Source: Topomyia yanbarensis (Eukaryota > Arthropoda > Insecta > Diptera > Culicidae). From it: DNA of 64,000 bases. The notes below the pieces were generated by a model that was not told where the DNA came from, made no database searches, and saw only the letters and a list, made by a program, of their open reading frames with translations. How positions within the stretch are numbered: position 1 is the first letter of the stretch; every line of letters starts with the position of its first letter. Shown here piece after piece: positions 13,551 through 25,349 of the stretch. Both the position numbers and the translations under genes were made by a program. The stretch covers positions 96,742,401 to 96,806,400 of the forward strand of contig NC_080670.1 in NCBI RefSeq assembly GCF_030247195.1, given 5' to 3'.

Positions 13551-13675
13551 AGAGATAGTCGGGTTCGGGTTTGTGGACCCGAAACCCGGACTCGACCCGA
13601 TCCCGACGGGTTTCGGGTCTGGTTCGGGTTTTGTAAATTTAAACATTTCGGGTTCGGGTTCTCTAATTTTGATAT
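13551..13675. repeat. CGGGTTCGGG minisatellite, short copy
   Basis: GC-rich islands of gggttcgggtttgtggaccc type separated by AT-rich spacers. The left edge agagatagtcgggttcggg is nearly the inverse of the right edge of the 32.5-32.8 kb copy (aacccgaccatctct), so these may be termini of one DNA-element family. Confidence 0.6.
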
Positions 13676-15635
13676 CCCACCAAACAATATAGAAAATTTT
13701 ATTACTTCGAAAAAGGAACCGAAGCGATTTTTAGCTTGATTCGATATAATTTATTTTTTAAATTTCAAAAAAATCTAAATGTTGAAAATCGAAAAAAATG
13801 AAAATATCTAAAAAATTAAATAAAATGTCAACGCCTAGTATGAAAACGAACAAAAACCGTAGAAACATTTTTTTCAGCTTTCTTTAAATCGGGATTTAAT
13901 TGTTGACGCCAAAAGATTTCAAAATGGATGAAACGTCAAGATCTTATGTCAAAGAAAAATATAAGCATCGCCAAAAATATCTATAATGTAATATGAATGT
14001 TCTGAAGGACAAAAATTTGGGGACATTTTTTTTAAATAAAAGTTTTCCTTGGGGCTTTGAAATGTTTTTGACCAACAAATTTTTCTAACGATTAACGACT
14101 GTGAAGCAGAACAAATCCACGCATTACCAGTGGGTTGGGGCTCCGTCTAAACCGTTCTCAATTTTTGTTTGGAGAAAATGTGTGGGTAATATCTGTGACA
14201 TAACCTTACTTTGGACATTTTAAAATTTTTTAGCTCTGATGGGGGTTATTTTATATGGTAAAAACACATGCATGTAGAAATGAAAGATATATTTAAAACT
14301 TTTTATATATTTCTTTTTCATTTGATTGATTCAATGGTTTAATTTGAAATCTGCAACACACAACACAAGGTAAAATTATAACTGGTGAATTACCTACACA
14401 AATACCAATCATGTTATGCTGACAGAATTCTACAACATCCAACGATCTTTGAATTCAGTAAAAACATTAAAGATTCATTGCCAAACCATCGTAACTATCA
14501 AAGAGAAGAATTTGAAAATTTCCATTCAAATATATTATTTCAAATCTAATGATTCCGTTGAATATCATTAGATTTCAAACAACATTTCCGATGTGTAGTC
14601 ACGACACTGCGGCTAGGTCATAGATGGTACCCATCCATATTTTCTTTAATATGAATGAGGAATACATGACTGTTTAAAGTAATTAATTAATTGATTAAAG
14701 GTTCAGCGTGGCCACCGAGATTGCGGAAGACACTTCTAGAAGTTGAATACTAACAATTAAGCGGATAAAAAAGATCCATTTTTTGCGCTCTACACCAGCC
14801 GTACATCTTAATTATTTACTTATTTATTTACTTTTAAAAGAAATTAACTACTTCTGTAGTAACGTTGTTGGAATTTTATTGAATTCTAATGGTATAGACA
14901 ATGTGCATGCTATTTTACCGTCTCCTGCGCATACATAGTTTTTTGGGATTTTTTTGGGAATGTTTTTGGAATTTCTGAAGAGCGAATAAAGGAGCTATAA
15001 CCTAGGCTTATTAGCCAGGGCAAGGTGTAAATAGCTCTGTCCCATCCCAAAGGACCAAAGGAGTGACATTAACCTTCTTAGCAAAGTCACTCCCAACGAT
15101 TTACTATACTTATCCCCTTCAAACTGAAACGGTCGGTACGGTTGTCCTCGTTTCTTCCTCCTTTAAGATTCAAAACAATTCGTTAATTAAATTATTCATT
15201 AAATGAATAATTTTATTGCCGTCTATTTTTGAAACATCTTCGAACCCAACTCTGCACAGTAGGCCTGGCAGTTTTAATATTTGCGACATATGAAAATATG
15301 CTTCAAATATTAATATTTACAAGAAAAACACTACAGAATAACTGCAGTGTTTTCCAGGATGCTTTTCAATACTGGCTGTGTAAGGGTTAGAATAGAATAG
15401 AATGTCTTTGGAATTGCTGAATGATTTTTTTTCTTCTTCAATCTACAACATTCGCTGAAAATATTTTTGGTATGTTATTGTAAAAAGCAGTGTGGCAACA
15501 CTGGTCACTGGATGGAAGGTGAGGAAAAGACGCATACTCGTTTTGTTTATACTAGTATTAGTAACAGAAAGGAATAGAAAGGCACGTGATACAAAAACGA
15601 GCGAGAGAACAATAACAGTGCATATTCGCGCGACT
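13676..15635. other. AT-rich sequence, nothing assigned
   Basis: No gene recognised. A GC-richer stretch at about 14,990-15,170 (containing cccatcccaaaggacc) looks like a retrotransposon 3' tail remnant but I cannot assign it. A short minus-strand ORF at 15,443-15,781 crosses the 5' end of the R1-type element and is not credible. Confidence 0.4.
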
Positions 15636-15646
15636 ATACAACGGTC
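15636..15646. repeat. 5' target-site duplication of the R1-type element
   Basis: The 11 bp atacaacggtc recur exactly at 20,786-20,796, directly after the A-rich 3' tail. They bracket the non-LTR element and fix its 5' end at 15,647. Confidence 0.75.
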
Positions 15647-15885
15647 CGCTAGCGAATGACGGATCTCAATAGTAGCATGTCTGTGATAATATACGTACAT
15701 GGCACTATTGAGAATCAGAGCTACAGGTCCAAAACCCTGGTAAAGGAGGGTGGTTGTGATGATCTGGGCCGCGGTCACCACGTAAAGTAAGATAGGTCAT
15801 AACCCCAATTCCAAGGCGTGAAGAGACGCGTGGCGAGGGGGTGAAAAAGATGCTCGATCGTTAACGGAGCCTGTGGGGAGCAGCC

Positions 15886-16877
15886 ATGTCGCTCGAAGCG
15901 GTGGCCGAGTTCCCGTCGAAGGGAAAAGGCAAGGGCAAGGGCAATCGTAAGACGGCGCCGTACGCGAAGCGCATTAGGAAGTCGCCAGGCGAGGGTGCAA
16001 AAACGGACACCACACGGCGTGCAACCGTTAAGGCCAGACGCCGTCTGGTCGAGGTAAGCGAGGGCGAGAGTGACCTCGCTGAGCAGAGCGTTGGTACCAG
16101 CTACACGGCGCGACAGGGGCAGGGGGCGTTAACCCCTGGACGCTGGTCACCAGGAAGAAGCCGGCATCGACACCGGAGGTACCGCGGCCCGCGAAGAAGG
16201 CCAAGGACAGAGGCGAGGCCTTGTGGTTAAAAACCGACAAGGACAAATACGCCGATGTCCTAAAGTCGATGAAGGCGGCCGAAAGCCTTTCGGCCCTTGG
16301 GCAAGATGTGCGTAGCGTGAGACGCACCAACACGGGAGAAATGCTGCTGGTGCTGAAGCGAGGCGCTCAATCTGCGGTGTACAAGGCCTTGGCCCAAGAG
16401 GTCCTTGTCGAAGGCGCCCAGGTCAGGTCGCTAGGGGCGGAAATGACTCTCCAGTGCAAGCATCTGGACGAGTTCACGACCGCAGAAGATGTCGTCGCAG
16501 CCGTTAAGGAGCAATGCGACGTCACAATCGAACGGGCCTCTGTGTGATTTAGAGATGGACCCTCTGACACCCAAGTAGCCTACCTCAGGCTACTGAAGGC
16601 GGATGCCAAAAAGGTAACCGAGAAAGGTAAGCTGAAGATCGGCTGGTCGGTATGCCCAATTAGCATACCCCAGCCGCCTTCAGTGGATAGGTGCTATCGG
16701 TGCCTTGAGTCCGGCCACAAAGCCTACGAGTGCAAGAACATAGACAGGAGCAAACTATGTCGTCGCTGCGGCGAGGAGGGGCGGGGTTGCACTAAGGCGC
16801 ACAAATGCCTTATCTGCACCGCTAAGAAGCAATCCCAAAAAACATGCTATGGGCGGACCTTCGTGTCCCTTCGGTGA
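15886..16877 (+). pseudogene. R1-type ORF1 (gag-like, zinc knuckles), broken
   Basis: ORF1 of a non-LTR element; the product would be a nucleic-acid-binding protein packaging element RNA. The ATG at 15,886 opens a basic, Lys/Gly/Arg-rich N-terminus. A frameshift near 16,145-16,200 moves coding into a second frame that runs through KDKYADVLKSMKAAE. An in-frame TGA at 16,545-16,547 interrupts that frame. After it the same frame continues to CYRCLESGHKAYEC, a CX2CX4HX4C knuckle near 16,692, followed by CRRC and CLIC clusters, as in the multiple knuckles of R1-like ORF1 proteins. It ends at 16,877, 18 bp before the ORF2 frame. Confidence 0.8.
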
Positions 16878-16895
16878 GGCAAATAAGAAGAAGCC

Positions 16896-19855
16896 GTGAA
16901 CGTCACACAGCTAAATCTTAACCATTGTGAAGCAGCCCAACAGCTCCTGTGGCAGTCGGTCTCGGAGTCGAGGACAGATGTCGCCCTCTTATCAGACCCG
17001 TACAGCATCCCTGCCGGCAACGGCAATTGGGTGTCGGACGGGTCTGGTATGGTGGCAATCTGTACAACGGGACGGTTCCAGGTTCAAGAGGTAATTCACT
17101 CCTCCGCCGAGGGTGTTGCGATTGCCAAGATCAATGGTGTGTTCTATTGCAGCTGCTACGCCCCACCAAGGTGGCCAATAGAACAGTTCTACCAGATGAT
17201 CGACAGGCTCTCGTCGGACCTAGTGGGCCGGAAACCGGTAGTCATAGCGGGAGAATTTAACGCTTGGGCAGTGGAGTGGGGCAGCCGCTTTACAAATAGC
17301 AGGGGTCAAGCGCTAATGGAAGCGCTTGCGAAACTCGATACTGTGCTAGCTAATAATGGCTCCGCTAGTACATTCCGTAGAAACGGGGTGGAGGCGTGGA
17401 TTGACGCAACATTTGCCAGCCCGAGTCTGGCTTCAGGCATGCAATGGAGGGTAGACGAAGGCTACACTCATAGCGATCATTTAGCAATCCACTTTGGGAT
17501 CAACTATGGTGTGCAACATCCGAGGGCGAGAGATCCCTGTCAGGTACGCGGGTGGAAGTCCAATCACTTCGACAGCGAAGCTTTCACCGCGGCCCTGGGT
17601 TTGAAGGCCAACACCGACAGTCTAAGCGGGGATGCGCTGGTTGCTGTTCTATCACGCGCGTGCGACGCCACTATGCCGAGAAAAACACTGCCAAGAAACG
17701 GCAGATGCCCGGTATACTGGTGGAGTGCCGAGATTGCAGCTCTACGATCATCCTGCCTCAGAGCTAGACGTAGGATGCAAAGAGCTCGCACCGAGGATGC
17801 AAGAGAGAACCGCCGTGAAGTGTTTCGAGCTGCGAAATTGGCCCTTAACAAGGCCATTAAAAGTAGCAAGAGAGCGTGTTTCGACAACCTGTGTGAGAGT
17901 GCCAACGCGAATCCGTGGGGTGACGCCTACAGGATTGTAATGGCCAAGACCAAAGGGGGCTCATCCCCAGAACGGTCTCCGGACCGGTTGGCAACGATTA
18001 TCGAAGTACTCTTCCCGTCTCGAGCCACAAGCCCCTGGCCACCTGCACTACGAGGCAGTGCGGGCACGGCCGAAATGGTGGCTCCAGTGACGAATGAAGA
18101 ACTACTCGCAGTTGCTAAATCCCTAGCAATGAACAAAGCTCCAGGGCCGTATGGAGTTCCAAACAGCACTCTCAAGGCAGCGATGATAGCGAGCCCGAAC
18201 ATGTTCAGGCTAGCTATGCAGAGATACCTTGACGAGTGCCGTTTCCCCGATAGATGGAAAAGGCAGAAATTGGTGCTGTTGCCGAAGCTCGGGAAGCCAC
18301 CAGGCGACCCATCGGCGTACAGACCAATCTGTCTGATCGACACGACTGGCAAATTGCTTGAGAAGATCATCCTCAACAGGCTAACCCCGTACGCGGAAGG
18401 TACGGACGCTTCTGTCAAGCAACCAGTTTGGCTTTCGGAAGGGTATGTCCATAGTGGACGCTCTCAACTCAGTGATAAATACTGCCGAGATAGCGATCCA
18501 ACGGAAAAGGCGAGGTATTCGATACTGTGCGTTAGTGACACTTGACGTGAATAACGCATTCAACAGCGCAAGCTGGGATGCCATCGCGCTCTCGTTACAC
18601 CGGCTTAGCCTACCGGTGGGTCTGTATCGGTTACTTCCAGAACCGCGTACTGCTATACGAGACCGATGCCGGTCAGAAAAGGGTTCCGATTACCGCCGGA
18701 GTCCCGCAGGGCTCGATCCTAGGCCCGGTGCTATGGAACCTCATGTATGACGGGGTTCTGAGACTGAAGTTCCCTCCTGGGGTCAAGATCGTCGGTTTTG
18801 CCGGTGACGTAACCTTGGAGGTCTACGGGGAGTCAATTCCGGAGGTAGAACTAACCGCAGAACACGCGATCAGCACGGTGGAGGAATGGATGAGCGCGAG
18901 AGGCCTGGAGCTCGCTCATCATAAGACGGAGGTAGTTATCGTCAACAACCGCAAGTCGGCACAACATGCAGTTATCCATGTGGGAGAAGTCGCGATCACT
19001 TCACAGCGAAGTCTGAAATCTCTCGGAGTCATTATAGACGACAAGCTGACTTTCGGCAGCCATGTCGACTATACATGCAAGAGAGCGTCGACTGCTGTTG
19101 TGGCTCTATCGAGAATGATGTCCAACAACTCAATGGTGTGCGCCAGTAGACGTAGGTTACTGGCAGGCGTTGCCGTATCTATCCTCAGGTACGGCGGCCC
19201 GTTATGGTTAAGAGCACTGAGGGTAACCAGTTACCTACAGAAACTGGAGAGCACCTACCGCGTGATGTGCCTCAGAGTGATATCTGCCTACCGCACGGTA
19301 TCATACGATGCATCCTGCGTGATAGCGAGCATGATGCCAGTCGAGCTGGTCATTTTGGAAGATGAGGAGTGCTTCGAGCTACGTGGAAATAGGGGAGCCC
19401 GCGAGCGCACCAGGATGACCTCGGTCGCCATATGGCAGCGTGAGTGGGACAACTCCTCGAAAGGTAGGTGGACCTACCGGCTGATACCTAGCATATCGAG
19501 CTGGGTGGGAAGACCCCATGGGGAAGTTCACTTCCACCTGACACAATTCCTGTCAGGCCATGGCTGTTTCCGACAGTACCTCCACAGGTTCGGGCACGCG
19601 GAGGTCCCAGTCTGCCCGGACTGCCCAGGTGTAGAAACTGCCGAACACATACTGTTCGTATGTCATCGGTTCGACGTCGAAAGAAGAGCAATGCTTGACG
19701 TCTGTGGCTGGGACACAACCCCTGATACCCTTATTCAGCGGATGTGTCGATCGGTGGAGAAGTGGAACGCAGTCTCGGCTGCTAACATCCAGATTGCCAG
19801 TAGGCTACAGGTAATCTGGCGAACCGAGCAACAGACGACGGGCACGGCTAACTAG
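16896..19855 (+). pseudogene. R1-type ORF2: endonuclease + reverse transcriptase, broken
   Basis: ORF2 of the non-LTR element. An APE-like endonuclease spans about residues 1-205, with LNLNH, LSDPY, GEFNAW and HSDHLAI boxes. The usual catalytic Glu of the EP box is Asp (16,995-16,997) and the usual Asp of GDFN is Glu (17,253-17,255). RT follows (APGP..GVPN, GVPQGSILGP), and its catalytic FADD box reads FAGD (18,797-18,808). A C-terminal CPDC...H....C finger lies near 19,613-19,661. Relative to the second copy there is a 1-nt insertion near 18,410 and an 11-nt deletion near 18,632, splitting the protein into three frames. No ATG opens the frame; the first candidate codon is GTG at 16,896, after a TAA. 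Confidence 0.85.
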
Positions 19856-20102
19856 TGATTGGTTAGCTGGAGCGGAAAAGGCCAAACGCAAAAAAGGGAG
19901 TGAATGGTCTGTTCATGCCGAGGCAGGTTTGGCGCAGCGACTGGCAACCGCGTAAGGGGTAAACCCAGCCACTCCGAAGCAAGACAGAAGAGTGAGTGTA
20001 TAGGCGTATAAGTGGACTGCCTCATGCCAAGACGGGAGGGTCGTAGCGTAGTATATTGGGACTTAGCTATCGATGCCTCATGGCGTGGCAGAGGAGTGAA
20101 AG

Positions 20103-20560
20103 GGTGAGCATCCAAGTCAGTCTCACACGGCATGTTAAGGGTGAGCACAAAAGTCAGCCTCACATGATATGGTAGAGGCTAGCACAAAAGTAAGCCTAGT
20201 AAAGAATGGAAAAGGTGAGCACACAAGTCAGCCTCGCATGGTATGTCAGAAGTGGGGCCTAAGAAAAATGTCCCACATGGGATACCAGGGGGAGTGATAG
20301 AGGTACAATAGAGTGGCACGATCGAGAGTGAACCAGGTGATAGGGTGAGCACCCAAGTCAGCCTCACATGGTATGGGTGGGGCGAGCACAAAAGTAAGCC
20401 TAGCAAGGAATGAGTAAGGTGAGCACACAAGTCAGCCTCGCAAGGAACGAAAAAGGTGAGCACAAAAGTCAGCCTCATGTGGGAGTGTTTGAGAGTGAAT
20501 CAAGGTGCGATAGAGAGAGCACCCAAGTAAGCCTCATACAGGACGTATGAACGCGTGAGT
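20103..20560 (+). repeat. 37-bp tandem repeats in the R1-type 3' UTR
   Basis: Nine copies of a core like gtgagcacacaagtcagcct occur (about 20,104, 20,140, 20,178, 20,216, 20,345, 20,382, 20,419, 20,456 and 20,514). The cluster at 20,345-20,456 has an exact 37-bp period. The second R1-type copy has the same block, so it belongs to the element and not to the locus. Minus-strand ORFs through it are repeat artefacts. Confidence 0.85.
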
Positions 20561-20785
20561 GATAGTGAATGAGTACACTAAGTACAGCCATCCCCCCAGA
20601 AGTAATACCGAGAGGTAGTTCCTGGGAGGAACGATGGCGGAGCCCAATGGAGTTTAGTCAGTATTAATGGCAGCGTCGCCATTCGAGTCCGACACGCCCC
20701 CAGTGCACCCCGTGCGGTAGCTTGGACCCTACCAATAGCACGTGTACTGGGCTAGGACGTAAAGGTCTTCTCCATTGTAAAAAAA

Positions 20786-20796
20786 ATACAACGGTC
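20786..20796. repeat. 3' target-site duplication of the R1-type element
   Basis: Exact repeat of the 11 bp at 15,636-15,646, immediately after the poly(A)-like tail. Confidence 0.75.
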
Positions 20797-22027
20797 GGTC
20801 GGTTTTTTACATCATTCGTTTGAACGTCGTTGTGTTACCAGCCGTGCTATGACCCGTGCCAAACAGTCCGTAAGTCTACCGTATGGAAAGCTCCCCGAAA
20901 GCAGTTTGTAACGGAGGCCGCAGAACTTCAAAATCCATCTACGCTTCCAGACCTCAGCCGTAATGGCCCCCAGGAAGCCAGCAATTATTGATGGCATTAC
21001 TCTGCTGAACCTGAAATTATTGTTATCAGAAGTCTTTAATCATTTGGATAAACGAGTTCGAATATTACCCCACCTAAAATTCTTTCAAAATTATTCCATT
21101 TACTTGTTTAACATAATTCGGACTGAGAGTCCCTCACATATTTTTAAACAAGCCCTAGAAAGAATTGGAATCGAGACGGTTCAATAAGTTGACCCAGAGA
21201 AACACAAAAATTTCCATTTTACAAAAAATTGAATAATTTTCGCAATTTCCATCGGATTCAAACTAACAAGTGCTTATTTTCATTGGTTATTAGCAGGCTT
21301 TAATTTCCCATGAAAATATAATTTTTAGGATTGCTTTATCTTGCTGAAAATATTGACCACACGCTCATTTTTCTTCTAAAAATGACGAAAAATTAAGAAA
21401 AGTTCAATAGATTCGTAAATAACGTCAGAACCAGCAATCGGCCTAAAACAAAATGTTTTAACGATCGAAAGTGCATTCTATTACCTTTAATTTAACATAA
21501 TAATATTTCATATCGATGCACTACAACCGAAGATATTTGAATTTTACTAAACGTACTCTTAATTTTAAAGGTAACATTATTTTTTTCACTGTAACTCGAA
21601 AACTGTTCTATTGTAATTTTTTGGACCTCATTTTCAGATTCAGCACTCGATTTTACATGGAAAATGACCACTAGCTTATTAGTTCAGAAATGCTCTAAAC
21701 TAGTGTTATTAGCCCTGTAATCATGCAACCAATACCAGTCTAACTGGATTAAATTAAAAAATTAATAAAGCTATATAAATGAATGCAACAGGAGAAATAT
21801 CAACGGGGTTACAAAGAAATTTAAGAATGTATATTTTATCATAACATGATAGTCTTAAGAAAATTTTGTAACATTGCATAATGTTGCATAATTATGCATA
21901 ATAAAAGAAACTCTGCACAAGAAACAGGAGTTAAAATTAGAAAAAATTAGGAAACATTCAAATGGTGTATTAAAATATATTCATTCTCGATGCTGTTTGC
22001 ACCACTAAACGGCCTATGTTCTATTTT
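20797..22027. other. AT-rich sequence, nothing recognised
   Basis: No coding sequence, RNA gene or recognisable repeat boundary seen. Confidence 0.5.
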
Positions 22028-22760
22028 CACAACGAGACACGAAAGTCTTTGAAATACTACCTCTTACCATTGTATGGATAGGAGTATTACCTTGAATTAA
22101 TTTTGATCACTGGCGCCACCATGTGGTAGAATTCTGCATTTTTCAAATGAGAAAAGAAAATATTTTTTGCTACTCTACAACTTTGTTGAACATCAAAATG
22201 CTCCATCTCTTACCGTTGTACAGATAGGAATATTCCCTTTAAATTGCTTGGTTCACTACCGCCACCTTGCGGCGAAATACTGAAACATTCCAGTCAAACC
22301 AAAAAGTCCTTTTATTCCTCTACAACTTTGTGGAACATTATAACTTTCTATCTCTCATCGTTTCAGAGATATATAAGTTTTTCCAAACTTTGTCCCACCT
22401 TCACGCGTGGGTTCACTTACATGAGAGAAGCGGAGTACGCCCTTTGCGAATGTTAAGCAGCAGTATCCAACTTTAAACGTTAATAACTCTTTAACGGTTG
22501 GTTAGATTGTCTTGTAGTCTTCGACAAACTTGTTCGGCATATCTTCAAAAGCTTAACTCCTTCCTAGGTCCGTGATCGGAAGTTTACAGCAACCTCTAGC
22601 GGCGATTTTGTGAACTGCGAGTGTTTCCTCATACATTTTGGCCAAAAATCCCATACAAACTTTAAGCTCTTTGGGGGGGTTAGGGTTAACCGATTTTGCT
22701 CAAATTTAGACAGTGTCATTTTTTCATGATTTGGAACGACGCTAGGGGGTGTAGGTTGCG
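22028..22760. repeat. Inverted duplicate of the 6655-7425 modular repeat
   Basis: Reverse complement of the repeat at 6.7-7.4 kb, running from acgagacacgaaag to gctagggggtgta. The modular inverted cores are conserved in position. No coding role. Confidence 0.7.
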
Positions 22761-22769
22761 AAATTTTAT

Positions 22770-23660
22770 TTTCATATAAATCATTGTCAGCCTAATGTAT
22801 ATTACATCATTTTCTTCGTTTTTAATTGCAAAAAAGCTGTGTAAGTGAAAGTACGGAATTTATTGAATAAATGATACATAAATTGGTTTAAACAAAAAAA
22901 ATTGTAAAAATCGCGGCTTTGACTTTTTTCACATAAAATACTATAACTTTCCGAATTTTCAACCGATCAGCAAAGAATCAAAAGATTCTAAATGATTCTA
23001 ATGTCTAAGTACGGTATAAAATGGAATTTCGATATTTTGGAAAAAGTGCAATTATTGGGAAGAGTGAAAGTTTAAAAATCGGGTTTTGAAAAATACCACG
23101 AAATGTGGTGGAAATTGAAATAAATAAAAATATTCCTGGCCAGTAGTACATTGGTAACACGTAACGTTACTGTTACAGTGCGCAAATTATACTTGCGAGC
23201 TATTGTTTTGAAAAACTATAAAAAATAAACAATAAAACAATGAAAATCAGCAAAAATGAGAATAATTTTTTTCTACTTCCAAATGAAATTTAAAAAATTG
23301 AATAAATGATAGAAAAAGATTACATAACACTAATTGTTACTTACGTAGTAAAATAACCAGTATTTAAACTGGTATTGTTACGAGTCACATTTCCCCTGAC
23401 AGTACGAAACCTGACGAAACGCTAACGGCAACCGTACACTGGGGTATAAATGTACCCCACGCCATCTTTGACACCTGTTTCCACGAAGGCTACATATAAG
23501 CAAACTGACTATACCACTTTTTCCTACTCTTACTAGGAACTCTAAATTGAATTATGGTCAGGGTCCCAGGTCAGTAAATGCCGAATTCTTGTCATCATAC
23601 GACTCCAAAGCAGGCGTGCGGTACATTTGTACCCCAGTGCAACGTTCTAGGGCTAATCAT
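22770..23660. repeat. Repeat ending in GGGGTACATTTGTACCCC-type palindromes
   Basis: Inverted duplicate of about 45,570-46,170. It contains ggggtataaatgtacccc (23,441-23,458) and a partial gtacatttgtacccc (23,621-23,635), preceded by a ctaacgg..accgtacactg motif. The same palindrome with similar flanks occurs at 28,383-28,400, 31,420-31,437 and 45,678-45,695, so it probably marks an element end. Confidence 0.6.
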
Positions 23661-23852
23661 GTCATTACTTAAGCTACCAGTACACTATTTGTCATAACGT
23701 AAAATATTTGATGAAGCACAATTTGATCAAATAAACGTGACAAATTTGACACGGCCGGCACACGAGATAAACTGTTTAACAAACTTTTCTCATCAAACAT
23801 TTGCATTGACGCGTTACCGGATGTTACGCCTAATATTGTTTGACAAACATAA

Positions 23853-24125
23853 GGGATCATCCATAATTGACGTAGCATTATATGGGGAAAGGGGAGTTTT
23901 GTATTTTATGATGATGTGTTATACTACGCAGCATTTTTAAAGGGGAATAACTAAAATCGTTTTTCATTTTTTTAAAATTTTACGGGGACAAGGGGGAGGG
24001 GGGTAGAATTACCGCCAAGCTACGTAATTACCAGGGGGTATTTGAAGGTTTGTGACGAAATACTACGATAAGGGAGGGGGTGTTAAAAATCACTCAAAAA
24101 ATGCTACATCATTTATGGATCGTAC
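23853..24125. mobile_element. TAA-target MITE, copy A (decayed)
   Basis: It starts gggatcatccataattgacg and ends in the inverted relative cattatggat-like sequence, with the end decayed to cgtac. Internal landmarks (attacgtagcttgg-type sequence, a purine-rich gggggagggg block) match copy B in inverse order. TAA precedes it at 23,850-23,852. Non-coding. Confidence 0.6.
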
Positions 24126-25349
24126 TTAATAAAACAAGTTTGATGGATCAGTACACTGTTTGTCAAATGTAGTCAAACCGGCGTATACGTCAATCAAATC
24201 GCCATGCGAAAAAATGTGTGCTGTTTGAACTTCATGAATTTTCAAGAGTACAAACACATGAAATATTTGTGTTAGCGCAGGGATGCCAAATGATTTTTCA
24301 GAAAATTTGTTTTCTTTTTATAATAAACTGGAATTGTCAAAGCAACTATTTCGCACTCCTTTGTTCGTGATTATGCAGAGCAAGGTGTTTAGAGTTCTAC
24401 GATGATTCGTCTTTGGCAGTAATTAGGTGAGAAGCGAGGTAAGCGTGCAACAGGCTGCGGCCGCATGCGCGGGTGAAAAATGACAGCAAACAACTTTGTG
24501 TGCAAACTGAAATCCAAGCAATCTTATATTGAGACGAATGTTTCATCACTAGTAACTAGTTAACAATGTTGTTAGCTGTCGTTTTTAAAACCAGCATGGC
24601 TGATTGGCGTTTTAGATAATCGTATCACCTGAAAATAAAAGCTCCTTGCTGTAGAGTGTAATTGAACACCTCGGAAATCTTAACGTCATCATCGATTTCT
24701 TGTACCGGATTTCAGTGACAAAATGTCGAGAATTCGTTTGAAGTCAAATTAGAAATTATGCAGGAAGAGTTGATGTGACAGTGATCATGAAAATACGGAG
24801 CCGGCTCTCAGTTTTTTCCTACAGTCCATTGGTATTAAGTGAAGAGGAAATGAAGGATGTAATAAAATCGGCAAATGGTGGCTTGATAGAGCGTAAGCAA
24901 AAAACTTGTCGCCGGAGAAGTTCACACAATAGAAAAAAATGTTTTGCAGTCGGGTCTCCTACAACGCGCATTTCTGCTGCGCGGTACCCGCATAATAGCA
25001 ATCACATAGCTTATGGGATTAATTGGGGCTGTGGCCGAACATTTCGTCTGCGTTAACATTTAGCGCCATACTTACTTTGGCAAAGTTGTTGTGCTTACTT
25101 AGAGCTACAATTTAGAGTGACTGGATATCCAATTAGTTGAGAACTATGCCGCCGAAGTGCTTTAAAAGAGAGTAAATAAATCGAACCTCTCGTCGTAAAT
25201 GTGACTAACGTTGAATAGGTTTAACATAGAATATATCGAAGATTTGTCCAGAAAGTCAAGAGTTTCTGGATAGTGGAAATAATAAATCGGAATTGTCCCA
25301 CCAGGCGGCGCTAGTACGCATGCAAATGTTCAACTAATGTCAAAATCAT
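24126..25349. other. Unassigned AT-rich sequence
   Basis: Begins with a direct relative (cagtacactgtttgtcaaa) of sequence left of MITE copy A (cagtacactatttgtcat near 23,678), so MITE A sits inside another repeat. A 93-codon plus-strand ORF (24,775-25,056) shows no recognisable domain. Confidence 0.35.

Larger units (their letters stand above)
15647..20785 (+). mobile_element. Full-length but dead R1-clade non-LTR retrotransposon
   Basis: This element of about 5.1 kb is bounded by an exact 11-bp duplication. It contains a 5' UTR (15,647-15,885), ORF1 with zinc knuckles, ORF2 with apurinic-type endonuclease, RT and a C-terminal zinc finger, a repeat-rich 3' UTR, and a short tail (ttgtaaaaaaaa). 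There is no RNase H domain after RT, and the finger CPDC..H....C follows the thumb, as in R1-clade proteins. The 5' UTR has a hairpin: tctcaatagtagcatg near 15,663 pairs with catggcactattgaga near 15,699. It is GC-richer than its surroundings. Frameshifts, a nonsense codon and catalytic substitutions make it inactive. Confidence 0.85.

Noticed and set aside
15443..15781. 112-codon minus-strand ORF
   Set aside because: It crosses the 5' boundary of the R1-type element defined by the target duplication and has no known domain.
15647..15885. Self-cleaving ribozyme at the 5' end of the R1-type element
   Set aside because: A hairpin is present, but I could not fit the nested double-pseudoknot plan of HDV-like ribozymes.
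17564..18418. Long minus-strand ORFs across ORF2 (also at 46,644-47,144)
   Set aside because: Antisense shadows of the RT and endonuclease frames in GC-rich DNA; the plus strand carries all family motifs.
19852..20478. Minus-strand ORFs in the R1-type 3' UTR (also at 48,419-49,236)
   Set aside because: Periodic translations of the 37-bp repeats.
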